In this document: positions 52,282-61,761 of the stretch, in pieces
Layout: each line of letters begins with the position of its first letter
Numbering within the stretch: position 1 is the stretch's first letter
Assembly: GCA_964433135.1 (NCBI GenBank)
Contig: CAYSQW010000003.1
Coordinates: 87,462-151,461, forward strand
Length of the DNA stretch: 64,000 nucleotides
Reading direction: 5' to 3'
Origin: CAYSQW01 sp964433135
GTDB lineage: Bacteria; Acidobacteriota; Aminicenantia; Aminicenantales; Aminicenantaceae
Notes under the pieces: generated by a model
Told to the model about the DNA's origin: nothing
The model's database searches: none
What the model saw: only the letters and a program-made list of their open reading frames with translations
Position numbers and translations under genes: made by a program

Positions 52282-52957
52282 ATCGGTGAGTGTGGTTATC
52301 CCGGTTTTCAACCGCCCTCGATATTTGGAAGAGGCGCTGCGCAGTGTATGGAGACAGAATCCCTGTCCGGAGGAGATCATTATCGTGGATGACGGCTCCA
52401 CGGACGACACGCGGCAATCGGCCGCCCGGTTCGTTCCTCCCGCCAGATATATTTATCAGGATCACGCGGGAGCGGCCGCGGCACGAAACACTGGTATCCG
52501 GATGTCAAAAGGGAGTCTTATCGCTTTTCTGGATTCCGATGATGTTTGGACTTCAGAAAAAATGAAAATTCAAAAACGCCGTATGGATGAGTGTCCGGAG
52601 TTGGATATGATCGCGGGGAAAGTTGAATCCTTCTTCAGCCCGGATATCTCTGAAATCAATAGAAAAAAAATCCGCATACCCGCCGATCCCGTCTCCGGCT
52701 TCATTCCCAGTGCCGTTGTGATCCGGCGCCGGGTTTTCGACTTGTTGGGGGGATTTCCCCTGGATATGGAAGTCGGGGAGTTTGTCGATTGGTTCCTCAG
52801 GGCGCGTGAAGCGGGAATGAAATATGACGTCGTTCCGCAGGTGGTGGCCCGTCGGCGGGTGCATGACAACAATATGGGGATCGAAAAAAGAGATGCACGG
52901 GGGGATTATCTCCGCATCGTCAGGGCTGCAATGGAAAGGCGGAGACGCCATGAATAA
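52262..52957 (+). CDS. GT2 family glycosyltransferase, second copy
   Basis: About 231 residues. VSVVIPVFNR, VDDGSTDDT, AAARNTGIRMSKG and FLDSDDVW give the GT2 core with an acidic D-S-D-D metal site. The ATG at 52262 is preferred over 52256 because AAGGAG lies eight bases before it. It overlaps the previous gene by 20 bases and the ABC exporter by 8, so translation is coupled through the whole block. Confidence 0.9.
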   Translation: MTGEVHESVSVVIPVFNRPRYLEEALRSVWRQNPCPEEIIIVDDGSTDDTRQSAARFVPPARYIYQDHAGAAAARNTGIRMSKGSLIAFLDSDDVWTSEKMKIQKRRMDECPELDMIAGKVESFFSPDISEINRKKIRIPADPVSGFIPSAVVIRRRVFDLLGGFPLDMEVGEFVDWFLRAREAGMKYDVVPQVVARRRVHDNNMGIEKRDARGDYLRIVRAAMERRRRHE

Positions 52958-54632
52958 ATGGCGGTATTATGGCAATTATTACCGCGGGCTCACCCTTCCC
53001 CTCGCTTTCGCGATCCTGGGGTCCATCGGACAATCGATGGTGCTGCTGGTGGTGCCGCTGCTTTTTAAATATGGGATCGACACCGTGATCCCGGGCGAGG
53101 AATTCAGGCGGCTGTTTCTTGTCGGTGTTGCCATTATCGGTTTTTATCTGTTAAGCGGAATCATCCAGTTGGCGACGCGTAAGGTTGTTCTCAAGCTTAC
53201 GAAACAGGCGATTCAGCGTTTCCGGGATGAGCTGATGAAAAAGTTGGTGTTCCTCTCCCGAGACACTTATACGGAAGCGGACCGCGGCGTCCTTCACACC
53301 CGGATCGTCCAGGATACGGAGAGATTGGACATCATGTCGAATGCGCTGATCGTCCAATTGATTCCATCGTTGCTGGGAGGGCTCCTTCTGTGTGTGCTGA
53401 TGGCGGTTCTCAATGGAATCCTGTTTGCGACCCTGTTGCTGATCATGCCCGTGCTTTACGGATTGAGTCGCCTTCTCGGCCGCCGTGTCCGCAGAAGCGT
53501 GCGGTCATATCACCGCTCCTTCGAGAGATTCAGTAAAGGTGTTTTTTTCGTTATCCAGATGTTCGATCTGCTACGGATACAGGCGGCGGAGAGTCTGGAA
53601 CTCAAGCGCCAACGGAGCAAAGTCGAAGATCTCCGGGTTTCCAGTGAGGCGATGGCGCTGTGGAATACCGCTTATGTGCTCGTTCAGGATACCGTCATCG
53701 CCGTCGCCGGTGTTGTCGTGCTGGTGGTGGGGGGAATATCCGTGGCCAGGGGGGCGATGTCGTTGGGGGATTTGATCTCATTTTATGTGGCCATGGGGCT
53801 ATTGAAAAATTTTTTCCGGATGCTTTCGGTTTCCATCCCTCAAGTGCTTCAGGGCGCGGAGTCACTGACTTCACTTATGCGGATCATCGAAATCGAAGAG
53901 AGAAATCCTTATCGGGGGAAAGGGAAAATCTCTTTCAAGGGCAATGTCGTGATGGAGGGGATATCGTTCCGCTATCAGGATCAATGGGTGCTTCGGGATG
54001 TCGATCTTGATGTGTCTGCGGGCAGGTTGACGGGGATCGCCGGACCCAATGCAGCCGGAAAAACCACGATGCTGAATCTCATCCTGGGTTTCTACCGGCC
54101 GGATAAGGGCCGACTGCTGGCTGAAGGTCTTCCTTATGACGCCCTCGACATGACGGAGTTACGGCGCTCCGTGGGCGTCGTGACGCAGAAGCCGTTGCTC
54201 TTTTCAGGAACCATCCTCGAGAACATCGTGTATGGAATGCCGGATGCTACGATGAAGGATGTCGAGGAAGCGGCCCGGCTTGCCACCGCGCACGATTTCA
54301 TCGAATCACTGCCTGAAAGTTACGATACGGCCGTCGGTGATGCCGGAATCGCGCTTTCGGGCGGGCAGCAGCAACGGATCGCCATCGCCCGGGCGGTACT
54401 GCGCCGGGGGCCGCTGCTGATTCTTGATGAGCCCACCAATCATCTCGACAGAGATGTGAGCCGCCGATTGATCTCCAACCTGAAGTCCATCCCCTTTCGA
54501 CCGGCCGTGTTGCTGATCAGTCATGTCCGGGATGTGATGGCGGCTTGTTCACGGGTCACCCTGCTCCGGGAAGGCCGGGTGACGGCCGAAGGAGGGCCGG
54601 AGGAGATATGGAAGAAGGAATACGGAGAGTGA
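52950..54632 (+). CDS. ABC exporter, fused membrane and ATPase domains
   Basis: About 560 residues. The membrane domain with six helices occupies about 1-320. The ATPase has Walker A GPNAAGKTT, Q-loop VTQKPLLF, signature LSGGQQQRIAIARA, Walker B LLILDEPTNHLD and switch His in LISHVRD. It has no N-terminal C39 peptidase, so it would not cut a leader. It is of the MsbA/LanT-without-protease type and could export the product of the cluster or flip a lipid-linked sugar. Overlaps the upstream gene by 8 bases. Confidence 0.92.
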   Translation: MNKWRYYGNYYRGLTLPLAFAILGSIGQSMVLLVVPLLFKYGIDTVIPGEEFRRLFLVGVAIIGFYLLSGIIQLATRKVVLKLTKQAIQRFRDELMKKLVFLSRDTYTEADRGVLHTRIVQDTERLDIMSNALIVQLIPSLLGGLLLCVLMAVLNGILFATLLLIMPVLYGLSRLLGRRVRRSVRSYHRSFERFSKGVFFVIQMFDLLRIQAAESLELKRQRSKVEDLRVSSEAMALWNTAYVLVQDTVIAVAGVVVLVVGGISVARGAMSLGDLISFYVAMGLLKNFFRMLSVSIPQVLQGAESLTSLMRIIEIEERNPYRGKGKISFKGNVVMEGISFRYQDQWVLRDVDLDVSAGRLTGIAGPNAAGKTTMLNLILGFYRPDKGRLLAEGLPYDALDMTELRRSVGVVTQKPLLFSGTILENIVYGMPDATMKDVEEAARLATAHDFIESLPESYDTAVGDAGIALSGGQQQRIAIARAVLRRGPLLILDEPTNHLDRDVSRRLISNLKSIPFRPAVLLISHVRDVMAACSRVTLLREGRVTAEGGPEEIWKKEYGE

Positions 54633-54639
54633 AATCCGG

Positions 54640-55875
54640 GTGGAAAGAAACGGCGGGGAATTTATTATCATGAAGAAAAGGGATTGGCGGCCGACGCCCA
54701 GTCAGGAAATTCTGTTGCGGGCCGTGTTGGGCGAAGGCGAACGGGCTGTAAAGGCCTGGAGAGAGTGGATGGAGCGGATTGATATGGATAGGTTGGATCC
54801 GGGGTCATTCCGCTTGCTGCCCCTGCTGCATGAAAATCTGAAAGCAGCCGGCGTGGATGATCCGCGCTTGGCGCTTTACCAGGGTGTTGCGCGGCATTTC
54901 TGGTACCGGAACCGAATCCTCTTCCATAGGGCTTCCCTGGTTTTGGCGGCATTTCAACAGCGGTCTATCCCGGCTCTGGTGCTTAAGGGGGGGGCTTTGA
55001 TCGGATCTTTCTACCGTCACGGCGGACTCCGACCCATGGGAGATTTCGATGTGTTGGTGCCTTTTTCCAGGGCGCGGGAGGCGGCTGCGGTACTGCGGGA
55101 GCAGGGGTGGCGGCCTGCGGCGGGGCTTCCTGAAGAACCGGATGATGTATTTCTGGCGGTTCTGGCACGGCATCATTTCATGGATACTGCAGGGTTTTCC
55201 ATCGATCTTCACTGGTCTCTCTATCGGGAAAACACATCTTTTGATTCCGATGATGAATTCTGGCGCGGGGCCCTTCCGCATACGATTCTGGGAGTGCCCT
55301 GTCGCCGGCTTCAGCCTGCCGATCAGCTGCTTCATGTCTGCAAACACGGGTTGGAATGGGATCCCACTCCGACCGTGCGTTGGGTTGTAGATGCCGCTCG
55401 CATCCTCACCGTCTCCGAGGTGTGTTGGGAGCGTTTTCTGGAACAAACGGCCCGGCTGAGCTTTGGGCCTTGGCTTCACGCCTCTCTCCATTATCTCAAA
55501 ACACAAATGGAACTTCCTATCCCCGAAGAAGTTCTGAAAACCCTCGCCCGTCTCCGTCGACCGTACTTGTCCAGGATGGAATATCTGGGAAAATCACGGC
55601 GGTATGAAATTTTAGGGGATATGCCCATGCTGTGGTGTGATTACAGGCGGTTCCGAAACCATTCGGATATGGACGATTCCAAGGGCGCTTTCCGGCGCTT
55701 TCTATGCCGTCGCTGGGATAAGGATTCCGGCATGCCTTTGCTCGTTTTGATCGGGCGCAAGCTGGCGCGCAGAATGAAAGCCGGTCTGCTTCCCTCGTTT
55801 TCCGGCGGGCAAAAAGTATTGATGGCGGGCCGCCGCCTGAAAGAGAAGAGGCTTCAGGAAGAATCGAGAAAATAA
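54640..55875 (+). CDS. PF14907-type nucleotidyltransferase family protein
   Basis: About 411 residues from a GTG at 54640, or 401 from the ATG at 54670. The core is LVLKGGALIGSFYR followed by RPMGDFDVLVPF, the G-S/G and D-x-D motifs of this nucleotidyltransferase family, with SIDLHWSLYR later. Related proteins occur with HprK-like kinases in lasso-peptide clusters such as paeninodin's, where the role is not settled. It is the last gene of the cluster; an AT-rich gap of 111 bases follows. Confidence 0.85.
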   Translation: MERNGGEFIIMKKRDWRPTPSQEILLRAVLGEGERAVKAWREWMERIDMDRLDPGSFRLLPLLHENLKAAGVDDPRLALYQGVARHFWYRNRILFHRASLVLAAFQQRSIPALVLKGGALIGSFYRHGGLRPMGDFDVLVPFSRAREAAAVLREQGWRPAAGLPEEPDDVFLAVLARHHFMDTAGFSIDLHWSLYRENTSFDSDDEFWRGALPHTILGVPCRRLQPADQLLHVCKHGLEWDPTPTVRWVVDAARILTVSEVCWERFLEQTARLSFGPWLHASLHYLKTQMELPIPEEVLKTLARLRRPYLSRMEYLGKSRRYEILGDMPMLWCDYRRFRNHSDMDDSKGAFRRFLCRRWDKDSGMPLLVLIGRKLARRMKAGLLPSFSGGQKVLMAGRRLKEKRLQEESRK

Positions 55876-55986
55876 ATATTGTTTGATATGGTGAGATTTT
55901 TTATATAAGCTGGTATTTATGATATATGATATATCTAGGGGGTTTTATGTTATGGAATGAAATTATAAGCACTTGGAGGGAATAAT

Positions 55987-57255
55987 ATGTCGTTAAAACG
56001 GAGGGATTTTTTAAAGATGTCGGCCGGTGTCGGAAGCGCCGCTTTATTGGGAGGGGCTTGTGCGTCGCCGAAAACGGAATCCGGAAGCACGCCGCTGAGC
56101 CGGCTGCGCCCCATGACCGGCGACGTCAAACCCATAACGGATGAGGAACGCGGAATGCGGATCGAAAAAGCCCGTCGGCTCATGGCGGCCAATAATATCG
56201 ACGCTCTTTATCTGGAACCCGGAAGCAGCATGTTTTATTTCACGGGAGTCCGCTGGGGCTTGAGTGAACGAACGTTCGCCGCCATTATTCCGGTCCGGGG
56301 AGAGATCGCGTATGTAACGCCGGCATTTGAAGAGGATCGGACGCGGGAACTCATTCGCTTCGGGGAGGATATCAGAACCTGGGAAGAGCACGAGAGCCCG
56401 TATAAGCGGATCGTCCAGATCTTGAAAGATCGGGGAATCGCCAAGGGAACCATCGCTCTAGAGGAGAGGGTCCGATTTTTTCAGCTTGACGGCATTCGAA
56501 AGGAGAATCCCCGGTTGGATTTTGTGAGCGGTGATCCGGTTACCATCGAATGCCGCGTGATCAAATCGCCTCACGAGATCGCTTTGATGCAAAAAGCGAG
56601 CGATATTACCATCGAAGCCTACAAAGCCTCCATCGCCATGATCGAAAAAGGAATGACCCGGGATGATTTCCGCTCTATTTCAACCGCCGCCCATAAAGCT
56701 CTGGGGGTCTCCGGAGGAATCGGATGTCAGATCGATTTCGCCAGTTCCCAACCACACGGCAGCACCCGCAGGATCGAAGTCCAGGAGGGCAGCATCATTC
56801 TCATGGACGGGGGGTGCAGTGTCGACGGTTACCGTTCGGATATCAGCCGGACAATCGTTTTCGGCGAGCCCGATGCCTATCAAAGAGAGATCTGGGATCT
56901 TGCCTCACGGGCCAAGGCCGCCGCTTTCGACAAGGCCGGGGTCGGAGTCCCTTGTGAGGATGTCGATGCCGCCGCCAGGCAGGTTCACATCGCTCATGGT
57001 TTCGGACCCGGATATAAAGTTCCCGGATGCCCCCACCGCACAGGACATGGGATCGGATTGGACGGGCATGAATGGATCAACCTTGTGAAAGGCAACACCC
57101 GCCCCATGGAAGTCGGCATGTGTTTCAGCAATGAGCCGATGGTCGTGCTCCCCGGCAAATTCGGAGTGCGTCTCGAGGACTGCATGTATATCACGGAGGA
57201 AGGCCCGGTCTATTTTACCGGTCCCAGTCCCTCGATCGAAGAGCCGTTCGTCTGA
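55987..57255 (+). CDS. Tat-exported M24 metallopeptidase, prolidase type
   Basis: 422 residues. A twin-arginine signal (RRDFLKMSAG) ends in a lipobox-like LLGGAC, so it is a Tat lipoprotein candidate. N-terminal creatinase-like domain about 55-175. The pita-bread domain has all five metal ligands: Asp in LMDGG, Asp in RSDISR, His in RTGHGIGL, Glu in SNEPM and Glu in RLEDCM. It follows an AT-rich gap of 111 bases with GGAGGG upstream. Third M24 enzyme in the window and the only Tat one, which suggests cofactor loading before export. Confidence 0.9.
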   Translation: MSLKRRDFLKMSAGVGSAALLGGACASPKTESGSTPLSRLRPMTGDVKPITDEERGMRIEKARRLMAANNIDALYLEPGSSMFYFTGVRWGLSERTFAAIIPVRGEIAYVTPAFEEDRTRELIRFGEDIRTWEEHESPYKRIVQILKDRGIAKGTIALEERVRFFQLDGIRKENPRLDFVSGDPVTIECRVIKSPHEIALMQKASDITIEAYKASIAMIEKGMTRDDFRSISTAAHKALGVSGGIGCQIDFASSQPHGSTRRIEVQEGSIILMDGGCSVDGYRSDISRTIVFGEPDAYQREIWDLASRAKAAAFDKAGVGVPCEDVDAAARQVHIAHGFGPGYKVPGCPHRTGHGIGLDGHEWINLVKGNTRPMEVGMCFSNEPMVVLPGKFGVRLEDCMYITEEGPVYFTGPSPSIEEPFV

Positions 57256-57306
57256 TGGCGGAATCAGCCGGGCATAGCGCCGCATCCTAAGAGGATGCCT
57301 CCTGAT

Positions 57307-59091
57307 TTATGGCTGTGAAGGACGGAGATATTCCGCGACTTCGATCATATATCTCAGATCCGTGTAGTTTTCGTCACCGAACCGCAGCACGATCAACCCG
57401 GATGGAAGAATGCCCACCAGATTCCCTCCGTGACCTCGCATGGAAGGGACATTGATTCTCCCCTGAGCCGTTAGTACGGGCTGTTGCCAGAGGGAATGCA
57501 AGTAGTATTGGGGACCGTCGGCTGAGCGTCCGGTTTCCCATCCCCGGCGTTCCGTACGGGAGAGCGCTTCGCGAACGCGTTTTCGAGAAAGAAGCTGGCG
57601 TCCATGGAATTCACCTTCGTCATACAGCAGCCGGGCGATCTTCACCGCTTCCTGAAACGTGGGATAGCTCCCCCATCCCATGATCGGAATTCCTAATTGC
57701 CCATTGGATTCGACTGTTCTTGTCAGCGCCATATGCCCGATGCCCATTGGTGTCAGCACGTCTCTTTTGACGAGATTCCAGTAATCCCCCTGCGGGCCTT
57801 CCATGGATTTGACGAAGCGGTTCAATGCGTAGGAAAGGGCAAAAAAATTCGTGGAAGCATAATTCATGCGTGCACCGGGAGCGGGATCGGCGTCGGGAAG
57901 ATCACGGATGGCCGCGATCTTTTCATCGGCGGTACGGGCGAGAATATAGGGTGCGATGTCCATGCCTTCTTCGCTTCCGCTTGTTCCGGTCGCCATTCCG
58001 AGCGCATGTTCGAAAGTCACCCCATGCCAACCCGGATGGTCGGCAAGCTTCGGAACGTAGTCGCATATCCTTTCATTGAAGATTTCGTCGCCGTATCTTT
58101 CGGCGGCGTAAAACATGGCGAGTCCCATGGCCAGGGATTTCGTCACCGAAAATACGCCGTGACGCATCTCGAGCGGAAACGGATAGGGGCCGGTTCGGGT
58201 CTGTATTCCCTGAAGATAGATTGCGCCGTCCATGTACAGGGCCGCCGCACTGACCTTATCATCGGAAAGCCCCCCGTTGAATATATGTTTCAACCATACG
58301 GGATTTCTCAATTCCGCCCAGGGTTTAACCGGGATTCGCGCCTTGATTTCCCGGTCGAAAGAATCGATGACTTCTAGAGATTCTGGATGACTCCCGGGAA
58401 TATATCGGGCCGGGATGAGAGCGGAAAAATTGCCGTGGAAATAAGCGTCGATGGGGGCCGTTTCCTGCGTGACCTGAATCGCTGCGCATGAAATGCTTCG
58501 ATGGTCATAGACAAAGGTGGCGATCCCGTTTCTCGCTTGGCCGATGGCGTTATCCGTCAGCACGAAAGGGAAGGCGGCTCTGGAAAATGTGCCGTCTGTG
58601 TCTTCCCTCCAAATACGCCCCGGCGAAACGATGATGTTCCAGTAGCTGTTGTTTTTCTCCCCGGACACGATGATGCCGCGCTGAAGGGGTATAAGATATT
58701 CCTGATGGCTGACGAAGGAGATGGAAAATCCGGGAAAAATGTTTTGTCCTCCTCCTTTCCAGTCAGAACTGGGATGGGTGGTTTTCATGGACGCTTCCGA
58801 AAAGTGAATGGTGCCTGATAGGGGATGGGGAGGGGTGGTTGATTGTGAGATGGGGAGGAAATAATAATTATGAATGGGAAGCGCAGCCGTCTCCTCCAGA
58901 AGTTCAGCCGTGGTCAGTTTGTCCCGGATCACGGAATCCGGCCCAAAAAATTGAAATAAAACGGAGGCGTAAGCCCTACTTAACAAGGCCGCAGCGCCCA
59001 GCATTAGTGCGGACGTTAAAAATACCGCTATTTTCCTGCTTGTTTTGGGGCGGTCAGGATTGTACAGACAATAGGCTGAAGGTGTTCTCAT
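57307..59091 (-). CDS. exported serine hydrolase of the class C beta-lactamase family
   Basis: 594 residues from the ATG at 59091 (GAGGAG upstream), with an N-terminal signal or anchor (AVFLTSALMLGAAALLS). The C-terminal ~330 residues carry the catalytic fold: SxxK in FSVTKSLA, YxS/N in NYASTN and a late GHGG. The first ~250 residues form a separate beta-rich domain that I do not recognise. Family members act as D-amino-acid peptidases, esterases or peptidoglycan hydrolases. Substrate unknown. Confidence 0.85.
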   Translation of the reverse strand: MRTPSAYCLYNPDRPKTSRKIAVFLTSALMLGAAALLSRAYASVLFQFFGPDSVIRDKLTTAELLEETAALPIHNYYFLPISQSTTPPHPLSGTIHFSEASMKTTHPSSDWKGGGQNIFPGFSISFVSHQEYLIPLQRGIIVSGEKNNSYWNIIVSPGRIWREDTDGTFSRAAFPFVLTDNAIGQARNGIATFVYDHRSISCAAIQVTQETAPIDAYFHGNFSALIPARYIPGSHPESLEVIDSFDREIKARIPVKPWAELRNPVWLKHIFNGGLSDDKVSAAALYMDGAIYLQGIQTRTGPYPFPLEMRHGVFSVTKSLAMGLAMFYAAERYGDEIFNERICDYVPKLADHPGWHGVTFEHALGMATGTSGSEEGMDIAPYILARTADEKIAAIRDLPDADPAPGARMNYASTNFFALSYALNRFVKSMEGPQGDYWNLVKRDVLTPMGIGHMALTRTVESNGQLGIPIMGWGSYPTFQEAVKIARLLYDEGEFHGRQLLSRKRVREALSRTERRGWETGRSADGPQYYLHSLWQQPVLTAQGRINVPSMRGHGGNLVGILPSGLIVLRFGDENYTDLRYMIEVAEYLRPSQP

Positions 59092-59370
59092 ATCGTCTCC
59101 TCGACAGTAAGTGGTGGGCTGTTTCAAACATAGGATTTGCACATCATATCAGTGGAAAGAAAATTCGGCGGGATGATTTTGTTGTTGATTCCGAATATTC
59201 CAGTTCTCGCCGTCTGATCTCCTGATAGTTATTACGAAAAAAAACGACCCGGGTTATGGAATCGGGGAGATCGACCATTCCGATTTTAAACGGGGCGATG
59301 CGTTTTTTCGTGAATATGATGTTTGACATCGCCGGTTCCCCATGGTTTATTAAAAAGCGGGGGACGTCGT

Positions 59371-59793
59371 ATGACTGAATCGTCACAACCGATACTGCCG
59401 AAGCCCGCGGTAGGCGCGCTTGTCTTCAATGAGGGGAAGGTCCTGCTGGTTAAGCGTCGCGATCCGCCTCACGCGGGAACATGGGCCCTCCCCGGAGGTT
59501 CGATCGAGCCGGGAGAATCGATGCGGGCGGCGGTGGAGCGGGAAGTTCATGAGGAAACCGGAATCATCGTGAAAGCGGAAAATCCCGTTCACGTTTTCGA
59601 CCTGATCGAGCGGGACGCAGGGGGAAAGATCCGCTTTCACTACGTGATCGTAGATCTGTCCGCTGAATTTATACGAGGAACGATCAATCCCGGCGATGAC
59701 GCCTTGGATGCCGGATGGTTCGGCGCCGATCTCCTGTCGGACCTCGATCTAACGGCCGCTACGCGCGAGCTTCTGGGGCGGCTTGGATCTTGA
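59371..59793 (+). CDS. Nudix hydrolase
   Basis: 140 residues from the ATG at 59371. It has the complete Nudix box GGSIEPGE through REVHEETG. The N-terminal PAVGALVFNEGKVLLVKRR and a late DDALDAGWF match the common small ADP-ribose/NTP-type pyrophosphatases. The substrate cannot be decided. Single gene, convergent with the amidohydrolase. Confidence 0.9.
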   Translation: MTESSQPILPKPAVGALVFNEGKVLLVKRRDPPHAGTWALPGGSIEPGESMRAAVEREVHEETGIIVKAENPVHVFDLIERDAGGKIRFHYVIVDLSAEFIRGTINPGDDALDAGWFGADLLSDLDLTAATRELLGRLGS

Positions 59794-59849
59794 ATCGGGT
59801 ATCGTCTCCCGCAGCCTTTCCGGACGCTTAAAAAAGTATCCGGTTTCGA

Positions 59850-61577
59850 TTATGGCTTTTCGTAGAGAACCTTACCCCCAACGATGGTCGTAAGGACTTC
59901 GGTTTCCAGAATCTTGTCTTCCGGAATCGTCATGATGTCTTGGGAAAGGACGACGATATCGGCCCATTTCCCAGGGGTCAGCGATCCGAGGCGATCTTCC
60001 TGAAAACCGGCATAAGCGGCGTTTAACGTATAGGACCGCAGGGCTTCTTCCGGGCTCATCCGCTGATCGGGATAGAACACTCTTCCGTCCTTGAGTCTTC
60101 GGGATATCGTTGCATGGAAAGAAGGAAGCGGATCGACGTCTTCCACCGGCGCATCCGTTCCGTTGCAGATCACGGCGCCGGTTTCCATGAGCGTTCGCCA
60201 CATATAAGCGCCTTCTTCGGCTCTCTTTTCCCCCAGCCGTTTCCAGACCCAGGGGCCGTCCGAGGTGCAGTGGATCCCTTGCATGGAAGCGATCACGCCG
60301 AGTCGGCCGAAGCGAGGAATGTCATCGGGGTGAAGATGCTGGGAATGCTCGATGCGCCAACGGAGATCCTTTTTCTCCGGGTGGGAAAGAAACGCCTGTT
60401 CATAGATATCCAGTATTTCACGATTAGCCCGGTCGCCGATACAGTGGATGTTGAGTTGGAAATCGTTTTCGATGGCGATGCGGGCTGTTTCCCGGATTTC
60501 ATCGAGGGGTGCGGTATTCAAACCTATGCTGGAAGGCAGGTCTTCATAAGGTTCCAGAAGCCAGGCGCCGTGAGCCCCCAACGCTCCATCGGCAAGATGC
60601 TTGATGGCCCGGACGGTCAAATGATCGTCGCCCATTCCTTCGATCCGGTAATCGTTGATACGTTCCTCAAGGGTTGCGTTGTCGGCTTTCACCATGACGT
60701 AAAGTCTTACCCCGAGTTTTCCTTGTTCTGCGAATTCTTTAAACAGGTCGATGGTCTCAAAAGAAGCTCCGGCATCGTGAAAACTCGTGATCCCCTTGGA
60801 AAGACAATAGCGATCGGCCAGCTTTACAACCTGTTCGTTTTCGGCCCGGATCTGTTCGGGCGTGCGTTTTTCAAGATCCGCATTCAAGGCGTTTTCCAGG
60901 AGGCGTTGAGCGGTTTCCCGGAAAATTCCGATGGGGTCGCCATGGTCGTCCCTAACGATCTCGCCTCCGGGGGGATCGGGGGTGGCTCGCGAGATTCCCG
61001 CCAGTTTCATGGCGCCGGCGTTGGCGAAACAGGAGTGTCCGCTGGCATGTTTGAGCAGAACCGGATTTTCAGGTGAGATTCGGCTGAGCTCGTGGTGAAA
61101 CGGCAGGCCGTCGATGTTCGGCGAAGGAGCCGAATCCCATTTTTCCTGATGCCACCCCCGGCCGCGGATCCACGTGCCCGGAGCGGTGTCGCTGACGGCC
61201 GTTTGAACCATTGAAATCACCTCACTCCAATTTTTTACGGACATCAGATCCAATCCCAACTTTGCATGGCCGATTCCGGTAAAGTGGGCATGGGCGTCGA
61301 TGAATCCCGGGATAGCCAGCTTTCCCTGCAGGTCGATCACTTCCGTCTCGGGACCGATGAGGGATGATATCTCCTGCTCGGATCCGACGGCGGCCACAAC
61401 GCCGTTCCGGACCGCCAAAGCATCGGCTTCCGGAAGAGATTCGTCCATGGTGACGATCTTTCCGTTTTTAAGCACCAGGTCGGCCGGCGCTTTTTTCGGT
61501 TGACAGTTGATAGACAGCATTCCGGTGGTGAGGATCAGACAGCAGACTAACAACGAAAATGTGATGCGGTTCTTCAT
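59850..61577 (-). CDS. amidohydrolase lipoprotein, YtcJ/Amidohydro_3 type
   Basis: 575 residues. A lipoprotein signal ends in LSINC near 21-25. Metal site: HAHF in PGFIDAHAHF, then a conserved His in NIHCIGDRA, His in RIEHSQHLHP and Asp in CNGTDAPVE. The layout is that of the exoenzyme-regulatory or N-acyl-amide-type Amidohydro_3 group. The envelope location and neighbouring peptidases suggest an amide or peptide-derived substrate. Upstream gap of 184 bases to the M3 gene on the other strand. Confidence 0.88.
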   Translation of the reverse strand: MKNRITFSLLVCCLILTTGMLSINCQPKKAPADLVLKNGKIVTMDESLPEADALAVRNGVVAAVGSEQEISSLIGPETEVIDLQGKLAIPGFIDAHAHFTGIGHAKLGLDLMSVKNWSEVISMVQTAVSDTAPGTWIRGRGWHQEKWDSAPSPNIDGLPFHHELSRISPENPVLLKHASGHSCFANAGAMKLAGISRATPDPPGGEIVRDDHGDPIGIFRETAQRLLENALNADLEKRTPEQIRAENEQVVKLADRYCLSKGITSFHDAGASFETIDLFKEFAEQGKLGVRLYVMVKADNATLEERINDYRIEGMGDDHLTVRAIKHLADGALGAHGAWLLEPYEDLPSSIGLNTAPLDEIRETARIAIENDFQLNIHCIGDRANREILDIYEQAFLSHPEKKDLRWRIEHSQHLHPDDIPRFGRLGVIASMQGIHCTSDGPWVWKRLGEKRAEEGAYMWRTLMETGAVICNGTDAPVEDVDPLPSFHATISRRLKDGRVFYPDQRMSPEEALRSYTLNAAYAGFQEDRLGSLTPGKWADIVVLSQDIMTIPEDKILETEVLTTIVGGKVLYEKP

Positions 61578-61761
61578 TGAATTCTCTCCTTGATGAATGG
61601 CATCGGATTGAAGCTCATATCATGATGCCCGGAAATATCTTATTACAATCCCATTTGATTTCAAAATAAAATTTCGCCGGGATCCGCAGAATTGACCGCT
61701 CGGGTGTTGTGTGATAGTTTGAAGGCATCATAGGGAAAATAAAAATGAAGGAGCTTATCGC

